64,000 bases of DNA from Rickettsiales bacterium (lineage in GTDB: Bacteria; Pseudomonadota; Alphaproteobacteria; Rickettsiales; Rickettsiaceae): the NCBI GenBank assembly GCA_947456795.1, contig CANGTI010000002.1, positions 141,284 to 205,283 on the forward strand, written 5' to 3'. Every line of letters begins with the position of its first letter. Within the stretch, counting starts at the first letter, position 1. This document shows positions 36,798 through 47,501 of this stretch, in pieces. The notes under the pieces are model-generated. The model did not search any database. It saw only the letters and a program-made list of their open reading frames with translations, and was not told where the DNA came from. Position numbers and translations under genes: made by a program.

Positions 36798-37403
36798 TTA
36801 TCTCTTGCAATCAATATTGTCATTTTTGCAAACAAGCCTTTTATAAACAAATTCCTTGAGCAATTGAATTGGCTTTAAGCAGAGATTGTAAGTCAAGATC
36901 GCAACAGCCCTAGTAATTGGCGCAAGCAAAATTCCCCAGACAATATCAAATACGTAATGACACCTTAGAGAAAGAAGGACGACAGAGTTAATAGTGATTA
37001 ATAAACACATTACAACAACCATTAATTTGGAAAAATATCGGTAAAAATGACAAAACAAAGTGCACGCAAGACCAGAGTGAGCACTTGGAAAGGAGGTCAA
37101 ATCATTTGCATTATTTGGCCTAGGGCAGGCAAAAAATGTTTTTGCTGACAAATAAACAATCACAAATGTGAAAAACACAAATCCTAATTTAGAGAAAAAA
37201 TCAAACACATCGTTGTAAACCTTATATTTGTCTTGTCCTTTGTAAGTAAAAACAATCAGTGCCCAGATAACTGCTGCAACGCTATACACTATGACGAACA
37301 ATTCTCCTGAAAAAAGAAAGGAAAAATAATAACAAAATCTTGCAAATATGGCATTTTGAGCAAATTCAGAACACAATTTTTCAATCAAAAGAATGTAGTA
37401 CAT
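36798..37403 (-). CDS. PAP2-family membrane phosphatase
   Basis: PAP2 enzymes remove phosphate from lipid phosphates such as phosphatidic acid, phosphatidylglycerol phosphate or undecaprenyl pyrophosphate. The 201-residue membrane protein has all three motifs: K88 to RP at 94-95 (KTFFACPRP), SFPSAHSG (105-111) and LRCHYVFD (146-153, with His149 and Asp153). Five or six membrane helices are visible. The substrate cannot be read from the sequence. It lies about 70 bp downstream of fliR. Confidence 0.82.
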   Translation of the reverse strand: MYYILLIEKLCSEFAQNAIFARFCYYFSFLFSGELFVIVYSVAAVIWALIVFTYKGQDKYKVYNDVFDFFSKLGFVFFTFVIVYLSAKTFFACPRPNNANDLTSFPSAHSGLACTLFCHFYRYFSKLMVVVMCLLITINSVVLLSLRCHYVFDIVWGILLAPITRAVAILTYNLCLKPIQLLKEFVYKRLVCKNDNIDCKR

Positions 37404-37474
37404 TGTTCAGGGAATAATTTTTTAACAGTCTTGCAAATATCAATCGCTTATGCGATGGATGGATCTTTGCGGTT

Positions 37475-38200
37475 TTACCATATGTGAGCAACCTCAGCTA
37501 TAGCAGAAACAAATTGCAGTACAATAGATTGCAAAGTAAGAGAGAATACAAAAAGCATCACCAAAGTTTGAGCGGGCGTTAGAACTAAAAAAGACTGAAA
37601 AGAGGGTATTAATCTAGAAAGCAACCCTCCTCCAATTATCAGTGTTATATTTGTTATGATAAAAGGCGAAGAAAGCTTAAAAGCAACTACGAAACTTTTA
37701 CTCACGATTGAAGCCATGATATTTGCAGCATCTCCTAAATTTGGTACCTGCCCAAATGTCATAGTTTTGTAACTATCTATTATGCTTTTTATAAAGACGT
37801 GAGAAACTCCAGTGTCAAAAATGCCAAATATCGTTATAAGGAAAAGAAAATTATAGAAAATGGCACTTTGCTCTGGAGTACTTAAACCAAAAGAATAAGC
37901 ATGAGAAAGGCCCACTTGTAAAGAGATCAAAGTTGCAATTACACTAAGCGCTTCAAAGAAAATTTTTGTCAGCAATCCAATAAAACATCCGAGAAGAAAT
38001 TCTATCAAAAAATCTGCAGCAAAGTCCAAAATTGCAATATTAGCGTAAGGAAATGCAACCAAGCTCAAAATTAAAGACAGCCCAATGCGTAATTTTATCG
38101 GTACAAATTGCACGCCAAAACCAGGAATAAAAAGCAATACTCCAGAAAGACGAGCAAAAATTACACCAAATTTTTGCAGATTTGGTAAAAAATCTTCCAA
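37475..38200 (-). CDS. fliR: Flagellar export apparatus protein FliR
   Basis: FliR is part of the membrane gate of the flagellar type III export system. The 241-residue protein has the family start LPNLQKFGVIFARLSGVLLFIPGF, then multiple membrane helices and the central ALSVIATLISLQVGLSHAYS region. The start codon is TTG at 38200; no ATG is available nearby. The other gate genes (fliP, fliQ, flhB, flhA) are not in this window, so the export genes are scattered. The non-flagellar SctT alternative is unlikely given the other flagellar genes. Confidence 0.88.
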   Translation of the reverse strand: MEDFLPNLQKFGVIFARLSGVLLFIPGFGVQFVPIKLRIGLSLILSLVAFPYANIAILDFAADFLIEFLLGCFIGLLTKIFFEALSVIATLISLQVGLSHAYSFGLSTPEQSAIFYNFLFLITIFGIFDTGVSHVFIKSIIDSYKTMTFGQVPNLGDAANIMASIVSKSFVVAFKLSSPFIITNITLIIGGGLLSRLIPSFQSFLVLTPAQTLVMLFVFSLTLQSIVLQFVSAIAEVAHIW

Positions 38201-38285
38201 TATAGTGACCGCGCAAAAGGATGAAAATTACTAAAAGCCCACTTTAATCAAAACAAAAACCCACGAACAGGGGCTCGCATGACCT

Positions 38286-38801
38286 TTATAGAAATTTTGC
38301 TGGCAAAAACCAATCAGGGGCGCCGCGTCTTGTCCATCTCGTTTTTTCCAAATTGGAAGAATATTTTGCGCACATGTATAATTTATACGCATCATGCACG
38401 TCTAACACATTTCTAAAATCAACGCACAATACTTCAGATCTAGTACAGTTTGCAAAAGGCGTCAATTCACCTTGAAGGTTGCAAAAAGTTTTGTACTGAA
38501 GAAATTTTTCCATCAAAAACGATGATTTATGTACCTTATCGTAACGAAACGTATATTCATCACAAAGAGCTTGCATGTGCAGATAAAGCCATTCCCAATT
38601 TTTTAAAGAAGATGCAGCCCAAATCGTGCAGGGATGCTTCATGTGAGTTGGTTTATATATATCCAAATAAAGCATGCCCGAGAGCAAGTACACTGTTGTA
38701 CTTAAAATTTGAGCACTTTCCAGCACCATTTTGACAACCCTTTTGTCGTCTAGTTCAATTGCAGAAGTAACAGGGCAAGGGCTGGTTGCAAAAATGTTCA
38801 T
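38286..38801 (-). CDS. Conserved hypothetical protein of a phage-associated family
   Basis: The 171-residue protein begins MNIFATSPCPVTSAIELDDK and continues RVVKMVLESAQILST. Further on it has THMKHPCTIWAASSLKNWEWLY and RTRRGAPDWF-like TRWTRRGAPDWF. From memory, this layout (MNIF..D..P...A..L.DKHV.KM..ESAQ.LS, then HP...W......W) belongs to an uncharacterised family found in tailed phages and some bacteria. The biochemical role is unknown to me. It sits between dksA and fliR on the same strand and is well separated from any other phage gene. Confidence 0.6.
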   Translation of the reverse strand: MNIFATSPCPVTSAIELDDKRVVKMVLESAQILSTTVYLLSGMLYLDIYKPTHMKHPCTIWAASSLKNWEWLYLHMQALCDEYTFRYDKVHKSSFLMEKFLQYKTFCNLQGELTPFANCTRSEVLCVDFRNVLDVHDAYKLYMCAKYSSNLEKTRWTRRGAPDWFLPAKFL

Positions 38802-38876
38802 GATCTGATGATCATCTCAACAAGATTTCTCCAGCAGGAGAAAACGTTCGTGCAAAAGGATTGTAGGGACATGATT

Positions 38877-39329
38877 TTATCTTCGGGAACGCAAACTCAA
38901 AGTAGCCTTACTTTTGTCCTTTTCTTGCCTTTCTTTCATCTCATGCTTACGTTGCGCCTCAATAGAAAGGGTTGCAACGGGTCTAGCTTTTAGACGCTCC
39001 ACACCTATGGGGCTTCCAGTGAGTGTACAATAACCGTATTCCTTTTTTTTAATGCGATCTATAGCGGCTTCAATTTTTTCTATCAATTTTCTACACCTAG
39101 TACCCTTTCTAAGTTCAAAACGCGCATGAGACTCTTCGCTGACTCTATCGCTTAAATCAGGATCACCAAGGCTTGTCCCTTGCAGTACTCGGCTCAGTTG
39201 ACTCGATGCAGTATCTAAAGACTTTTTCCATTCGCTCAATTTTCTATAGAAAAACTCAAGTTGCATAGGATTCATGTATTCCTCCGAATCAGAAGGATCA
39301 TATCCTTCTGGCAATTCTATTCTTTGCAT
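38877..39329 (-). CDS. dksA: RNA polymerase-binding transcription factor DksA
   Basis: DksA enters the secondary channel of RNA polymerase and, with ppGpp, tunes rRNA and amino-acid promoters. The 150-residue protein has a coiled coil with the tip region near residues 60-75 and the globular part EYGYCTLTGSPIGVERLKARPVATLSIEAQ. Only one of the four zinc cysteines is present, which is the usual state of the alphaproteobacterial form. A strong Shine-Dalgarno (AGGAGGT) precedes the ATG at 39329. Confidence 0.92.
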   Translation of the reverse strand: MQRIELPEGYDPSDSEEYMNPMQLEFFYRKLSEWKKSLDTASSQLSRVLQGTSLGDPDLSDRVSEESHARFELRKGTRCRKLIEKIEAAIDRIKKKEYGYCTLTGSPIGVERLKARPVATLSIEAQRKHEMKERQEKDKSKATLSLRSRR

Positions 39330-39465
39330 AAATTACCTCCTCGAACAAAACAATACAAAAGCACCCAAAAAACGAATCCTTACGTATCTCAAAACACTTT
39401 CAAAAGACAATTATAAGAACATAACAACTCTTGTAAAGTAAGGCTGAAAAAAATCAACTTCAAAG

Positions 39466-39543
39466 TGGCGCGCCCGAGAGGACTTGAACCCCTGGCCTTG
39501 TGATCCGTAGTCACACGCTCTAATCCAACTGAGCTACGGGCGC
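39466..39543 (-). tRNA. tRNA-Arg (ACG)
   Basis: A cloverleaf on the minus strand has acceptor GCGCCCG/CGGGCGC, anticodon loop CTACGGA (anticodon ACG), and T arm GGGG-type with loop TTCAAGT. The CCA end is encoded. The A34 is the substrate of TadA, encoded at 34.6 kb. A perfect 7-bp hairpin (CAGTTTT/AAAACTG, 39577-39592) lies just upstream of the tRNA in its own direction of transcription. Confidence 0.95.
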
Positions 39544-39696
39544 TTAATAGGTAACAAAACCTACATAGGATTAACTCAGTTTTAAAAAACTGTCATTAAA
39601 ATTGTCCTTATAACAAAAATAAAAATATTTATAAAAAAGAAACTCGCTATTAGAAAAGTCAAAAACATTGATTAAAGAGTTGACAAAATCCACAAT

Positions 39697-39725
39697 TGGT
39701 AAGATCTCTACGCTCTGGTAAGATC
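39697..39725 (+). repeat. 10-bp direct repeat upstream of pccB
   Basis: TGGTAAGATC occurs at 39697-39706 and again at 39716-39725, 19 bp apart start to start. A TTGACA at 39680-39685 precedes both. The TAAGAT inside each copy resembles a -10 box, but only 14 bp separate it from the TTGACA in the first copy. It may be an operator or a duplicated promoter element for pccBA. Confidence 0.5.
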
Positions 39726-39828
39726 GGGTTTCTCAGTTTCAGAGGCAACCAAAGCTTAAATATTGATAAAGAAATTTTTTTTAAGGATAAAACTAAGAAA
39801 CACTCAAAAAAATAAAAAGGTCTTTTCT

Positions 39829-41367
39829 ATGTCTTACAGTAAAAAGTACCCAAGTCTTTACGAAATGCAAAAACGCTCTCTAGAAGCTGGCACCGTAGAG
39901 AAGATTAATATTCAGCATAGTAAAGGAAAACTCACAGCTAGAGAAAGAATATCCGTTCTCCTCGATACCGCATCATTTGAAGAAACAGGAACTTTTGCTC
40001 AAAATATCGATCCCCAAAGTCTTGGATTAAACGAAAGTAACAGCGTAGGAGATGGAGTAGTGACTGGTCATGGTACAATTAATGGAAGATTAGTTTTTGT
40101 ATACAGTCAAAACTTTACGGTTTTAGGGGGATCACTTGGCAGAACTCACGGTAGCAAGATATGTAACCTTATACAAAAAGCCATACAAGTTGGGGCTCCA
40201 ATAATTGGGCTCAATGATTCAGGAGGAGCCAGAATACAAGAAGGAGTAGACGCACTTGCTGGATATGGAGACATATTTCAACAAAACGTTATAGCTTCAG
40301 GAGTCGTGCCCCAAATTTCAGTCATCATGGGGCCATGCGCAGGAGGCGCAGTTTATTCGCCTGCACTTACCGACTTTGTCTTTATGGTCAAACAAACCTC
40401 TTATATGTTTTTGACTGGTCCAGAAGTAGTAAAAGAGGTATCCGGAGAAGAGGTATCTTTTAAAGATCTGGGCGGAACAAAAGTGCACACAAACAACGGA
40501 GTATCCGATCTAGTATTTAAGAACGATATAGAAGCACTTCTGGAAATCAGAAGATTCATAAATTTTCTCCCTCTATCAAATAAAAAAGGATCTCCAAAAA
40601 GGCCCTCCTCAGATCCTGCAGACAGGGTAGACATGGCACTTAATACATTAGTGCCTCAAAACCCTAACAAAGAATACGATATGAAAGAGCTCATTCTGCG
40701 TATCGTAGACGAAGAAGAGTTTTTTGAGCTAAAACCCGATTTCGCAAAGAATATCATAACAGGATTTGGATGCCTTGAAGGCCAAACCGTAGGGTTTGTT
40801 GCAAATCAACCAATGCATCTTGCCGGATGCCTAGACATTAAGGCATCTTGCAAAGGAGCAAGATTCGTACGCTTTTGCGATGCTTTTAATATACCCATCA
40901 TAACATTAGTTGATGTACCAGGCTTTCTTCCGGGCGTTCAGCAAGAAGAGGGAGGAATAATCACACATGGTGCCAAACTCTTGTATTCATATGCAGAAGC
41001 AACAGTGCCCAAAATTACAGTTATCACAAGAAAAGCTTATGGAGGCGCCTACATAGTAATGGGATCCAAGCATCTAAGAGGAGACGTTAATTATGCATGG
41101 GAAAATAGCGAGATCGCTGTAATGGGAGCACAAAGCGCTGCAAAAATTATTTTTAGAAAAGAAATGAACGATCCAATCGCTTTAGAAAGAAAAATAGAGG
41201 AATATAAAAATTCAACGTCTTCTCCCTTTACAGCAGCTGCAAGAGGGCATTTAGATGATATCATCCACCCTTCCCACACAAGACTCAGAATATGCAAAGC
41301 ATTAAATTTCTTAAGAAAAAAAGAAACTCAGTTGCCTTGGAAAAAACATGATAACATGCCACTTTGA
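39829..41367 (+). CDS. pccB: Propionyl-CoA carboxylase beta chain (carboxyltransferase)
   Basis: PccB transfers the carboxyl group from biotin to propionyl-CoA, making methylmalonyl-CoA. With the ATG at 39829, preceded by AAGG, the protein has 512 residues, the usual length; a TTG 66 bp further upstream would add a Lys-rich tail without family match. Seen are the N-terminal [14 protein letters not shown], the acyl-CoA site [12 protein letters not shown] and [20 protein letters not shown], and the C-terminal [14 protein letters not shown]. It is followed by pccA 70 bp downstream. Confidence 0.95.
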   Translation: MSYSKKYPSLYEMQKRSLEAGTVEKINIQHSKGKLTARERISVLLDTASFEETGTFAQNIDPQSLGLNESNSVGDGVVTGHGTINGRLVFVYSQNFTVLGGSLGRTHGSKICNLIQKAIQVGAPIIGLNDSGGARIQEGVDALAGYGDIFQQNVIASGVVPQISVIMGPCAGGAVYSPALTDFVFMVKQTSYMFLTGPEVVKEVSGEEVSFKDLGGTKVHTNNGVSDLVFKNDIEALLEIRRFINFLPLSNKKGSPKRPSSDPADRVDMALNTLVPQNPNKEYDMKELILRIVDEEEFFELKPDFAKNIITGFGCLEGQTVGFVANQPMHLAGCLDIKASCKGARFVRFCDAFNIPIITLVDVPGFLPGVQQEEGGIITHGAKLLYSYAEATVPKITVITRKAYGGAYIVMGSKHLRGDVNYAWENSEIAVMGAQSAAKIIFRKEMNDPIALERKIEEYKNSTSSPFTAAARGHLDDIIHPSHTRLRICKALNFLRKKETQLPWKKHDNMPL

Positions 41368-41437
41368 TTATACTTTCTCAGAAAAATAATCAAACTCGTA
41401 ACTATCCTTTTAGTCATCATTAATAAAAAGCATCTCA

Positions 41438-43432
41438 ATGTCTTATTTTGACTCAATTTTGGTAGCAAATAGAGGAGAAGTGGCACTACGCATCATAAGA
41501 ACCTTAAAGAAAATGAATATACGCTCCATAGCCGTATATTCAGAGGCAGATTCTAATGCATTGCATGTGCAAAGTGCTGATGAAGCCTACTATATAGGAA
41601 ATTCTCCAGCAACAGAAAGCTATCTCTCTATTCAAAACATCATTACTGCAGCAAAACAAACTGGCGCTCAGGCAGTGCATCCAGGTTATGGTTTTTTATC
41701 TGAAAATCCTAAATTTGCCTTAAAATTAAAACGAGAAGGCATTGGTTTTATTGGCCCTAGTGCAGAAGCAATCAAAAGCATGGGGGATAAAATTGAAGCA
41801 AAAAAAATTGCAATAGACGCCAATGTTAACGTAGTGCCCGGATACATAGGAGTCATTTTGGATGTAAACAAAGCAATATCCATTGCAGAAGAAATAGGCT
41901 TTCCTGTAATTGTCAAAGCAGCAGCAGGCGGGGGCGGAAGAGGAATGAGAGTTGTATACAACAAGGAACAAATGGTTGCAGCACTGGAGTCAGCAAGAAT
42001 AGAGGCTGCAAACAGCTTTAATGACAATAGAGTTTTTATAGAAAAATTCATAGTAAACACCCCAAGACATATTGAAATTCAAGTGTTAGCAGACAAACAC
42101 GGAAACGTAGTATGCCTTGGCGAAAGAGAATGCTCTATACAGCGGAGTCATCAAAAAGTAATAGAAGAAACTCCAAGTACCTGCATAGATGAAGACTCTC
42201 GCAGAGAAATGTACAGGCAAAGCATTTCTTTAGTAAAAAAAGTGAATTATCATTCCGCAGGAACGGTAGAGTTTATGCTAGATAGCGACCACCGCTTCTA
42301 CTTTTTAGAAATGAACACTAGGTTACAAGTTGAACATACAGTAACAGAAATGGTCACAGGAATAGACCTGGTAGAAGAGATGATCAAAGTAGCTGCAGGA
42401 GAAAAACTCAGTTTTGCTCAAAATGATATTCTCATTAATAAACACGCAATAGAATGCAGAATTTGCGCAGAAGATCCTGCTAGAGGATTTTTACCCTCTA
42501 GTGGACGAATCACTGAGTACAGAGAGCCAACAAAATCAACAAATATTCGTATAGATACAAGTCTTGCAGATGGAATTGAGGTAAGCGTTTATTACGATAC
42601 GATGGTTGCAAAGCTTTGCACCATAGGAGACTCCAGAAAAGAAGCAATAGAACAGATGCTATCTGCATTAAGCGCCTTTGTCATTAGAGGCATAAACCAT
42701 AATATTGCATTTTTAGAGGCCTTGATATCCCACCCCAAATTCATTGCTGGAGACATACACACAGGCTTTATAGCAGAAGAATATCCGCAAGGTTTTGGAG
42801 GAGCAGAACTCACCTCTGAGATTTCCCAAATTTTTGTTGGAGCAGCAATCCACCTCTTTATCACAGAACAAAAAAGGCTACGTCTTATTAACGAAAGGAT
42901 GGACGATCAAACTCATAAAATTATGACCAGATGGGTTGTCACTGTCGATAACGTGTCATTTCCAGTTGTACTCAAACCTATGCCCGGAGGATACAATATA
43001 AGACAAGGAAGCAATAGAATTGCAGTTCGAAGCAATTGGGCAATAGGAAATAGACTTTTCGTATGCCAAATTAATGGTAAAAATTTAAATGTAAAAGTAG
43101 AGCATATCACTACAGGGTATAGGTTGATTCATGCTGGAGTTACAGCAACTGTTTATGTGAGATCTCCAAAAGTCTCAGAGTTAGAAGGTTTTATGATAGC
43201 AAATGAGAGCGAATCAGATACAAAAGAAGTATACTCACCTCTTGGGGGACAAATTATAGATATTAAAATCAATGAAAAAGATTCAGTTAAAGAAGGAATG
43301 ACACTACTCACGCTTGCTGCCATAAAAATGGAAAACACAATCAAAGCACCAATGAGTGGCGTAATAAAAAAGATTCACGTTCAGACACAACAAGTTGTTC
43401 GAAGTGGAGATCTATTAGTAGAGTACGAATAG
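41438..43432 (+). CDS. pccA: Propionyl-CoA carboxylase alpha chain (biotin carboxylase plus BCCP)
   Basis: PccA carboxylates its own biotin with ATP and bicarbonate and hands it to PccB. The 664-residue protein has the biotin carboxylase domain (about 1-450) with the Gly-rich [14 protein letters not shown], the [14 protein letters not shown] block and [14 protein letters not shown], a linker, and a C-terminal biotinyl domain in which the target is Lys630 (AIKMENT; the first Met of the usual AMKM is Ile). It forms an operon with pccB. Confidence 0.95.
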   Translation: MSYFDSILVANRGEVALRIIRTLKKMNIRSIAVYSEADSNALHVQSADEAYYIGNSPATESYLSIQNIITAAKQTGAQAVHPGYGFLSENPKFALKLKREGIGFIGPSAEAIKSMGDKIEAKKIAIDANVNVVPGYIGVILDVNKAISIAEEIGFPVIVKAAAGGGGRGMRVVYNKEQMVAALESARIEAANSFNDNRVFIEKFIVNTPRHIEIQVLADKHGNVVCLGERECSIQRSHQKVIEETPSTCIDEDSRREMYRQSISLVKKVNYHSAGTVEFMLDSDHRFYFLEMNTRLQVEHTVTEMVTGIDLVEEMIKVAAGEKLSFAQNDILINKHAIECRICAEDPARGFLPSSGRITEYREPTKSTNIRIDTSLADGIEVSVYYDTMVAKLCTIGDSRKEAIEQMLSALSAFVIRGINHNIAFLEALISHPKFIAGDIHTGFIAEEYPQGFGGAELTSEISQIFVGAAIHLFITEQKRLRLINERMDDQTHKIMTRWVVTVDNVSFPVVLKPMPGGYNIRQGSNRIAVRSNWAIGNRLFVCQINGKNLNVKVEHITTGYRLIHAGVTATVYVRSPKVSELEGFMIANESESDTKEVYSPLGGQIIDIKINEKDSVKEGMTLLTLAAIKMENTIKAPMSGVIKKIHVQTQQVVRSGDLLVEYE

Positions 43433-43461
43433 GAATAATTGCGAACAAAAAAACCAATACA

Positions 43462-45261
43462 ATGCAAACAGAACAAAAGCTTATACGTAATTTCGCAATC
43501 ATAGCGCATATCGACCATGGAAAATCTACGCTTGCAGATCGATTGATTGGAATATGTGAAGGATTAAGTCCAAATGAAATGCGAGATCAGGTTCTTGACT
43601 CGATGCCTCTTGAAAAAGAAAAAGGAATAACAATCAAAGCCCAAACAGCAAGACTCACGTATACAGCTGATTCTGGTCACAGATATCAATTCAATCTTAT
43701 AGATACTCCAGGACACGTGGATTTTGCTTATGAAGTAAGCAGATCACTTGCAGCATGCGAAGGTTCCATTTTGTTAATCGATGCAACTCAAGGCATACAG
43801 GCACAAACTCTTGCAAACGTCTATCAAGCAATAGATAACAATCATGAAATTCTACCAGTACTGAATAAAATTGACGTACCTTCTGCTTGTCCAGAGCTAA
43901 TTTTGGAAGAGATAAGAGAAATAATAGGTATCTCTACTGAAAATGCTGTCCTGATTTCGGCTAAAACAGGGCAAGGAATAAAGGAATTAATGGAAGCAAT
44001 AGTCAAATGGTTACCTCCACCACAAAGCGATGATTATGCACCTTTAAAAGCACTCATAGTGGATAGTTGGTACGACCAATATTTAGGAGTCGTAGTTTTA
44101 GTACGCATTGTAAGTGGAATTTTAAAAGTTGGAATGCAAGTAAGACTTTTCTCAACTGGCTCTCTCTATACCGTAGACAAAGTAGGCTTTTTTTCTCCTA
44201 AAAAACAATTTACAAATGTTTTGTCTGCCGGAGAAATAGGCTTTTTGGTTGCAAAAATAAAACAAATTTCTGACTGCAAAGTCGGAGACACAGTATACGA
44301 CGCAAAGGACGAAAATCCCGTAGCATTAAAAGGTTTCAAAGAACAAAATCCTCACGTATTTTGCGGTCTTTATCCAAAAGAAAAAGAGCTTTTTGCCCAA
44401 TTACAAGATTGTTTGTCAAAATTAAAATTAAATGACTCTAGCCTAAAATTTGAACAGCAAAGCTCAGCAGCTCTTGGTCACGGCTTTAGATGCGGATTTC
44501 TAGGCCTACTACACCTTGAAATAATACAAGAAAGAATTACGAGAGAATTTGATCTTGATGTGGTAACAACAGCTCCTAGCGTGAATTATAAAATTTGCCT
44601 TAATAATGGAGAAGTCCTGGACATGCACGATCCCGCATCTCTTCCAGACACAACTTTAATAAAAGATATATTAGAGCCTTGGGTTTTAGCAACCATCATC
44701 ACTCCTCAAGAATTTTTGGGCAACATTTTACAACTGTGCATAGAAAAACGAGGAAGACAAGTCAGCACATCGCACTCTGGTCAGAGAGTAATTCTGACCT
44801 ATAAGATCCCTTTAAACGAAGTAGTACTGAATTTTTATAATAGAATTAAAGCTCTCTCTAAAGGCTTTGCAAGCATAGATTGGGAATTTTGCGAATATGA
44901 AGCCGGAGATCTTGTAAAGCTCAACGTACTAATCGCAGGAGAACCTGTAGATGCCTTATGCGCCATAGTGCACAGACAACACGCAGAACGCAGAGGAAAA
45001 GAATTATGTGACAAGCTCAAAGATCTTATTCCAAGACATTTATTTCAAATTCCAATTCAAGCTGCAATCGGTGGTAGAATCATTGCAAGAGAAACAGTAA
45101 AAGCAATGAGAAAAAATGTACTATCTAAGTGCTATGGTGGAGATATTTCAAGAAAGAGAAAACTTCTTGAAAAACAAAAAGCCGGAAAAAAGAAAATGCA
45201 AATGGTGGGCAATGTCAGCGTGCCCAAGTCAGTTTTCATAGAAGCTTTAAAAATCGATTAA
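43462..45261 (+). CDS. lepA: Elongation factor 4 (LepA)
   Basis: LepA is a ribosome-associated GTPase linked to 30S biogenesis and back-translocation. The 599-residue protein has the G domain with [15 protein letters not shown] (G1), the KGITIKAQT switch I, DTPGHVDF (G3), NKIDVP (G4), and the unique C-terminal domain ending with the [20 protein letters not shown] region. The length is canonical. It follows pccA by 29 bp and converges with tsaB. Confidence 0.97.
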   Translation: MQTEQKLIRNFAIIAHIDHGKSTLADRLIGICEGLSPNEMRDQVLDSMPLEKEKGITIKAQTARLTYTADSGHRYQFNLIDTPGHVDFAYEVSRSLAACEGSILLIDATQGIQAQTLANVYQAIDNNHEILPVLNKIDVPSACPELILEEIREIIGISTENAVLISAKTGQGIKELMEAIVKWLPPPQSDDYAPLKALIVDSWYDQYLGVVVLVRIVSGILKVGMQVRLFSTGSLYTVDKVGFFSPKKQFTNVLSAGEIGFLVAKIKQISDCKVGDTVYDAKDENPVALKGFKEQNPHVFCGLYPKEKELFAQLQDCLSKLKLNDSSLKFEQQSSAALGHGFRCGFLGLLHLEIIQERITREFDLDVVTTAPSVNYKICLNNGEVLDMHDPASLPDTTLIKDILEPWVLATIITPQEFLGNILQLCIEKRGRQVSTSHSGQRVILTYKIPLNEVVLNFYNRIKALSKGFASIDWEFCEYEAGDLVKLNVLIAGEPVDALCAIVHRQHAERRGKELCDKLKDLIPRHLFQIPIQAAIGGRIIARETVKAMRKNVLSKCYGGDISRKRKLLEKQKAGKKKMQMVGNVSVPKSVFIEALKID

Positions 45262-45280
45262 CACTCAAAGAAAGAGTCTC

Positions 45281-45985
45281 CTAAATCACTCCTACGCTTG
45301 GTGCTTTGATGTATAAAGGTAAAACCTCTTTGTGATGACCCTCTAATTTACCAAATGATATTATATGATGTGCTAACTGTCCTAGGACTTTAGCATTTAC
45401 ATGTCTTGGCAAAAACAAAAAGTTAGGATTGTCAAAAAATGAATCATAAATCTGTAGCATTCCGCTCCCTATAAAACCAACGATTTTGTCGGACAAATGC
45501 TCTACATGCGCTTTTAAATCTTGAACACAAATTAGGATAGGTTCGTCTTTACTGTGATTATTACCATACTCAAAAATTTGTAGGTAAAGCTGCCCAGAAT
45601 AAGCTTTAATTAGAACAACAACCGCTTCAAGTTTTTTACCAATCTGCATTTGGGCTCTATAATGCCACAAATCAAAATTAGACATTACTAAAGGAGACGC
45701 CCGAGTAGAAATTAATATCCCTTGGGCAGCGGCAAGACCCACCCTTATTCCTGTAAAACTACCAGGACCTTTCGTGAGAGCCAAATAATCTAGATCGTTA
45801 TAACTTAAACCAGATTTTTCCATTACACGATTAATCATTGGAATCAAAATTTCCGCAGCTTGTAAAGAACGAGATACATCCTGATCAAAAGCAAGGAGTA
45901 TATTGCCAACATGCAAAGCTGCAGAACAAAAATCTCCAGAAGTATCAAAGCTTAAAATGCTCATTTGATGATGAACTGTTTGCAT
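45281..45985 (-). CDS. tsaB: tRNA threonylcarbamoyladenosine biosynthesis protein TsaB
   Basis: TsaB is the inactive ASKHA paralogue that partners TsaD in t6A37 formation. The 234-residue sequence has ILSFDTSGDFCSAAL at its start and the highly typical TKGPGSFTGIRVGLAAAQG. The conserved fold starts at the second ATG (45964); the first ATG (45985) follows an AAGGAG element so closely that the true start is ambiguous. It is 15 bp downstream of ffh. Its partner tsaD is at 22-23 kb. Confidence 0.93.
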   Translation of the reverse strand: MQTVHHQMSILSFDTSGDFCSAALHVGNILLAFDQDVSRSLQAAEILIPMINRVMEKSGLSYNDLDYLALTKGPGSFTGIRVGLAAAQGILISTRASPLVMSNFDLWHYRAQMQIGKKLEAVVVLIKAYSGQLYLQIFEYGNNHSKDEPILICVQDLKAHVEHLSDKIVGFIGSGMLQIYDSFFDNPNFLFLPRHVNAKVLGQLAHHIISFGKLEGHHKEVLPLYIKAPSVGVI

Positions 45986-46000
45986 CTCCTTGAACCAACT

Positions 46001-47332
46001 TTAAAAAAATTTCTTAGCAGTGTTAAGGATAGATTTTGGCCCACCCTTAATTAAAGTAGACATCTGATGAAATTGTTTTAAGAGAGCCTCAACCTGAGCA
46101 ACTGTTACACCAGAACCCGCTGCAATTCTTTTTTTTCGAGAATGAGTAAGAAGCTGAGGAATTCTCCTTTCTTTTGGCGTCATAGACCTAATGATACTTT
46201 GTTGCTTTAGCAAAGTTTTATCGATACCTCCCTTGTCAAATGCAGAATGATCCATCAATTTGCTAGCGTTTGGAAGTAACCCCACTATCTTAGCAATACC
46301 GCCCATCTGACCTAAACGCATGATGTATGATTCATAATCTTGCAGATTAAACCTACCCTCTTGCATTTTTTCAAGATCTCGATTACGAGTCTTGGAATCT
46401 ACAACTGCATCTAATTTTTTAGTTAAAGCTTCTAAGTCTCCCATATCCAATATGCGCAATGCCATACCTTTGGGATCAAAAAGCTCCAGGTCTTTTACAT
46501 CTTCTCCCACTCCAATAAATTTTATAGATTTATTGGTTACGTATTTGATGCTTAATGCGGCAGCTCCCTTGGAATCTGCATCCATTTTTGTCAGTATTAC
46601 ACCAGAAATACCAACAATATCTGCAAAACATTTAGCAGATGTTACGGCGTCTTGTCCGGTCAAAGCATCTGCAACTAAAAGAACTTCCTTTGCTCCAATT
46701 GTGTCTTTAACTTCTGCAAGCAGCTTGATTGATTCTAAAGCCACATTAGAACAGCCCGCAGTGTCATATATAACCACTTCGTAACCCTTTTGTCTGGACC
46801 AACTCAGAGATTCTAGACAAGATTGCTTTACGGTAGATTCTGCAAAAGAAAAATAATCTACTGATGCAAGGTTTGCCATCACTCTCAATTGCTCTTGAGC
46901 AGCAGGTCTTAGTTTATCCAAAGAAACCAAAAGTACAGATTTTTGGTACTTACTTTTTATGTAATGGGCGATTTTGGCACAAGACGTAGTTTTACCTACG
47001 CCATTGTTGCCAATTAACATAATAACTGCAGGCTTCCCTCTAATATTAAGAGAGCTAGATGCTTCTTCGTTAGAGACAATATTTATGAGTTCTTCTTTAA
47101 TGATCTCTACAAGCAAATTTGCAGAATCAGATGCAGAAAAAATGTCCTTTTTATAGCTAGAGTCTTTAATGCGATTAATAAGATAGTCTGCGACCTCCAA
47201 AGCAACATCAACCTCTATCAAAGCGTTCCTTATACCACTCAACAAGGAATCAAATGCAGCAAGATCAATTTTTTTCTTGCCAATAAAGTTGCTCAGGGCT
47301 TTGCTAAATCCCTTTGCTAAAGATCTCAACAT
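46001..47332 (-). CDS. ffh: Signal recognition particle protein Ffh
   Basis: Ffh binds signal sequences and 4.5S RNA and delivers ribosomes to FtsY at the membrane. The 443-residue protein has an N-terminal helical bundle, the GTPase P-loop GNNGVGKTTSCAKIA (a variant of the usual GLQGAGKTT), DTAG, TKMDADSKGG-like TKMDADSKGAAAL, and the M domain with MTPKERRIPQLLTHSRKKRIAAGSG. The Met-rich tail is short. The gene diverges from lysC. The 4.5S RNA gene is not visible in the window. Confidence 0.95.
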   Translation of the reverse strand: MLRSLAKGFSKALSNFIGKKKIDLAAFDSLLSGIRNALIEVDVALEVADYLINRIKDSSYKKDIFSASDSANLLVEIIKEELINIVSNEEASSSLNIRGKPAVIMLIGNNGVGKTTSCAKIAHYIKSKYQKSVLLVSLDKLRPAAQEQLRVMANLASVDYFSFAESTVKQSCLESLSWSRQKGYEVVIYDTAGCSNVALESIKLLAEVKDTIGAKEVLLVADALTGQDAVTSAKCFADIVGISGVILTKMDADSKGAAALSIKYVTNKSIKFIGVGEDVKDLELFDPKGMALRILDMGDLEALTKKLDAVVDSKTRNRDLEKMQEGRFNLQDYESYIMRLGQMGGIAKIVGLLPNASKLMDHSAFDKGGIDKTLLKQQSIIRSMTPKERRIPQLLTHSRKKRIAAGSGVTVAQVEALLKQFHQMSTLIKGGPKSILNTAKKFF

Positions 47333-47501
47333 ATGAATTTATAATTTTTTAAAACTAATAAAAAAACCTGGCGTAAATGGTAGCACATTAGAAAAAAAAT
47401 AAATACAATTGCTGGCTAAGATTGAATCTTGCACTTTTCAATCCACATCTAGCAGTTCATCTGGTCCCGAAAAGCCTAATAATTCTTTCTTCTTGAAAAG
47501 A

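Noticed and set aside
38450..38734. 94-codon frame on the plus strand
   Set aside because: It lies antisense to a conserved 171-residue protein with family-like motifs and shows no motif of its own.
38877..39329. DksA without zinc cysteines as a novelty
   Set aside because: Loss of three of the four cysteines is the known state of alphaproteobacterial DksA.
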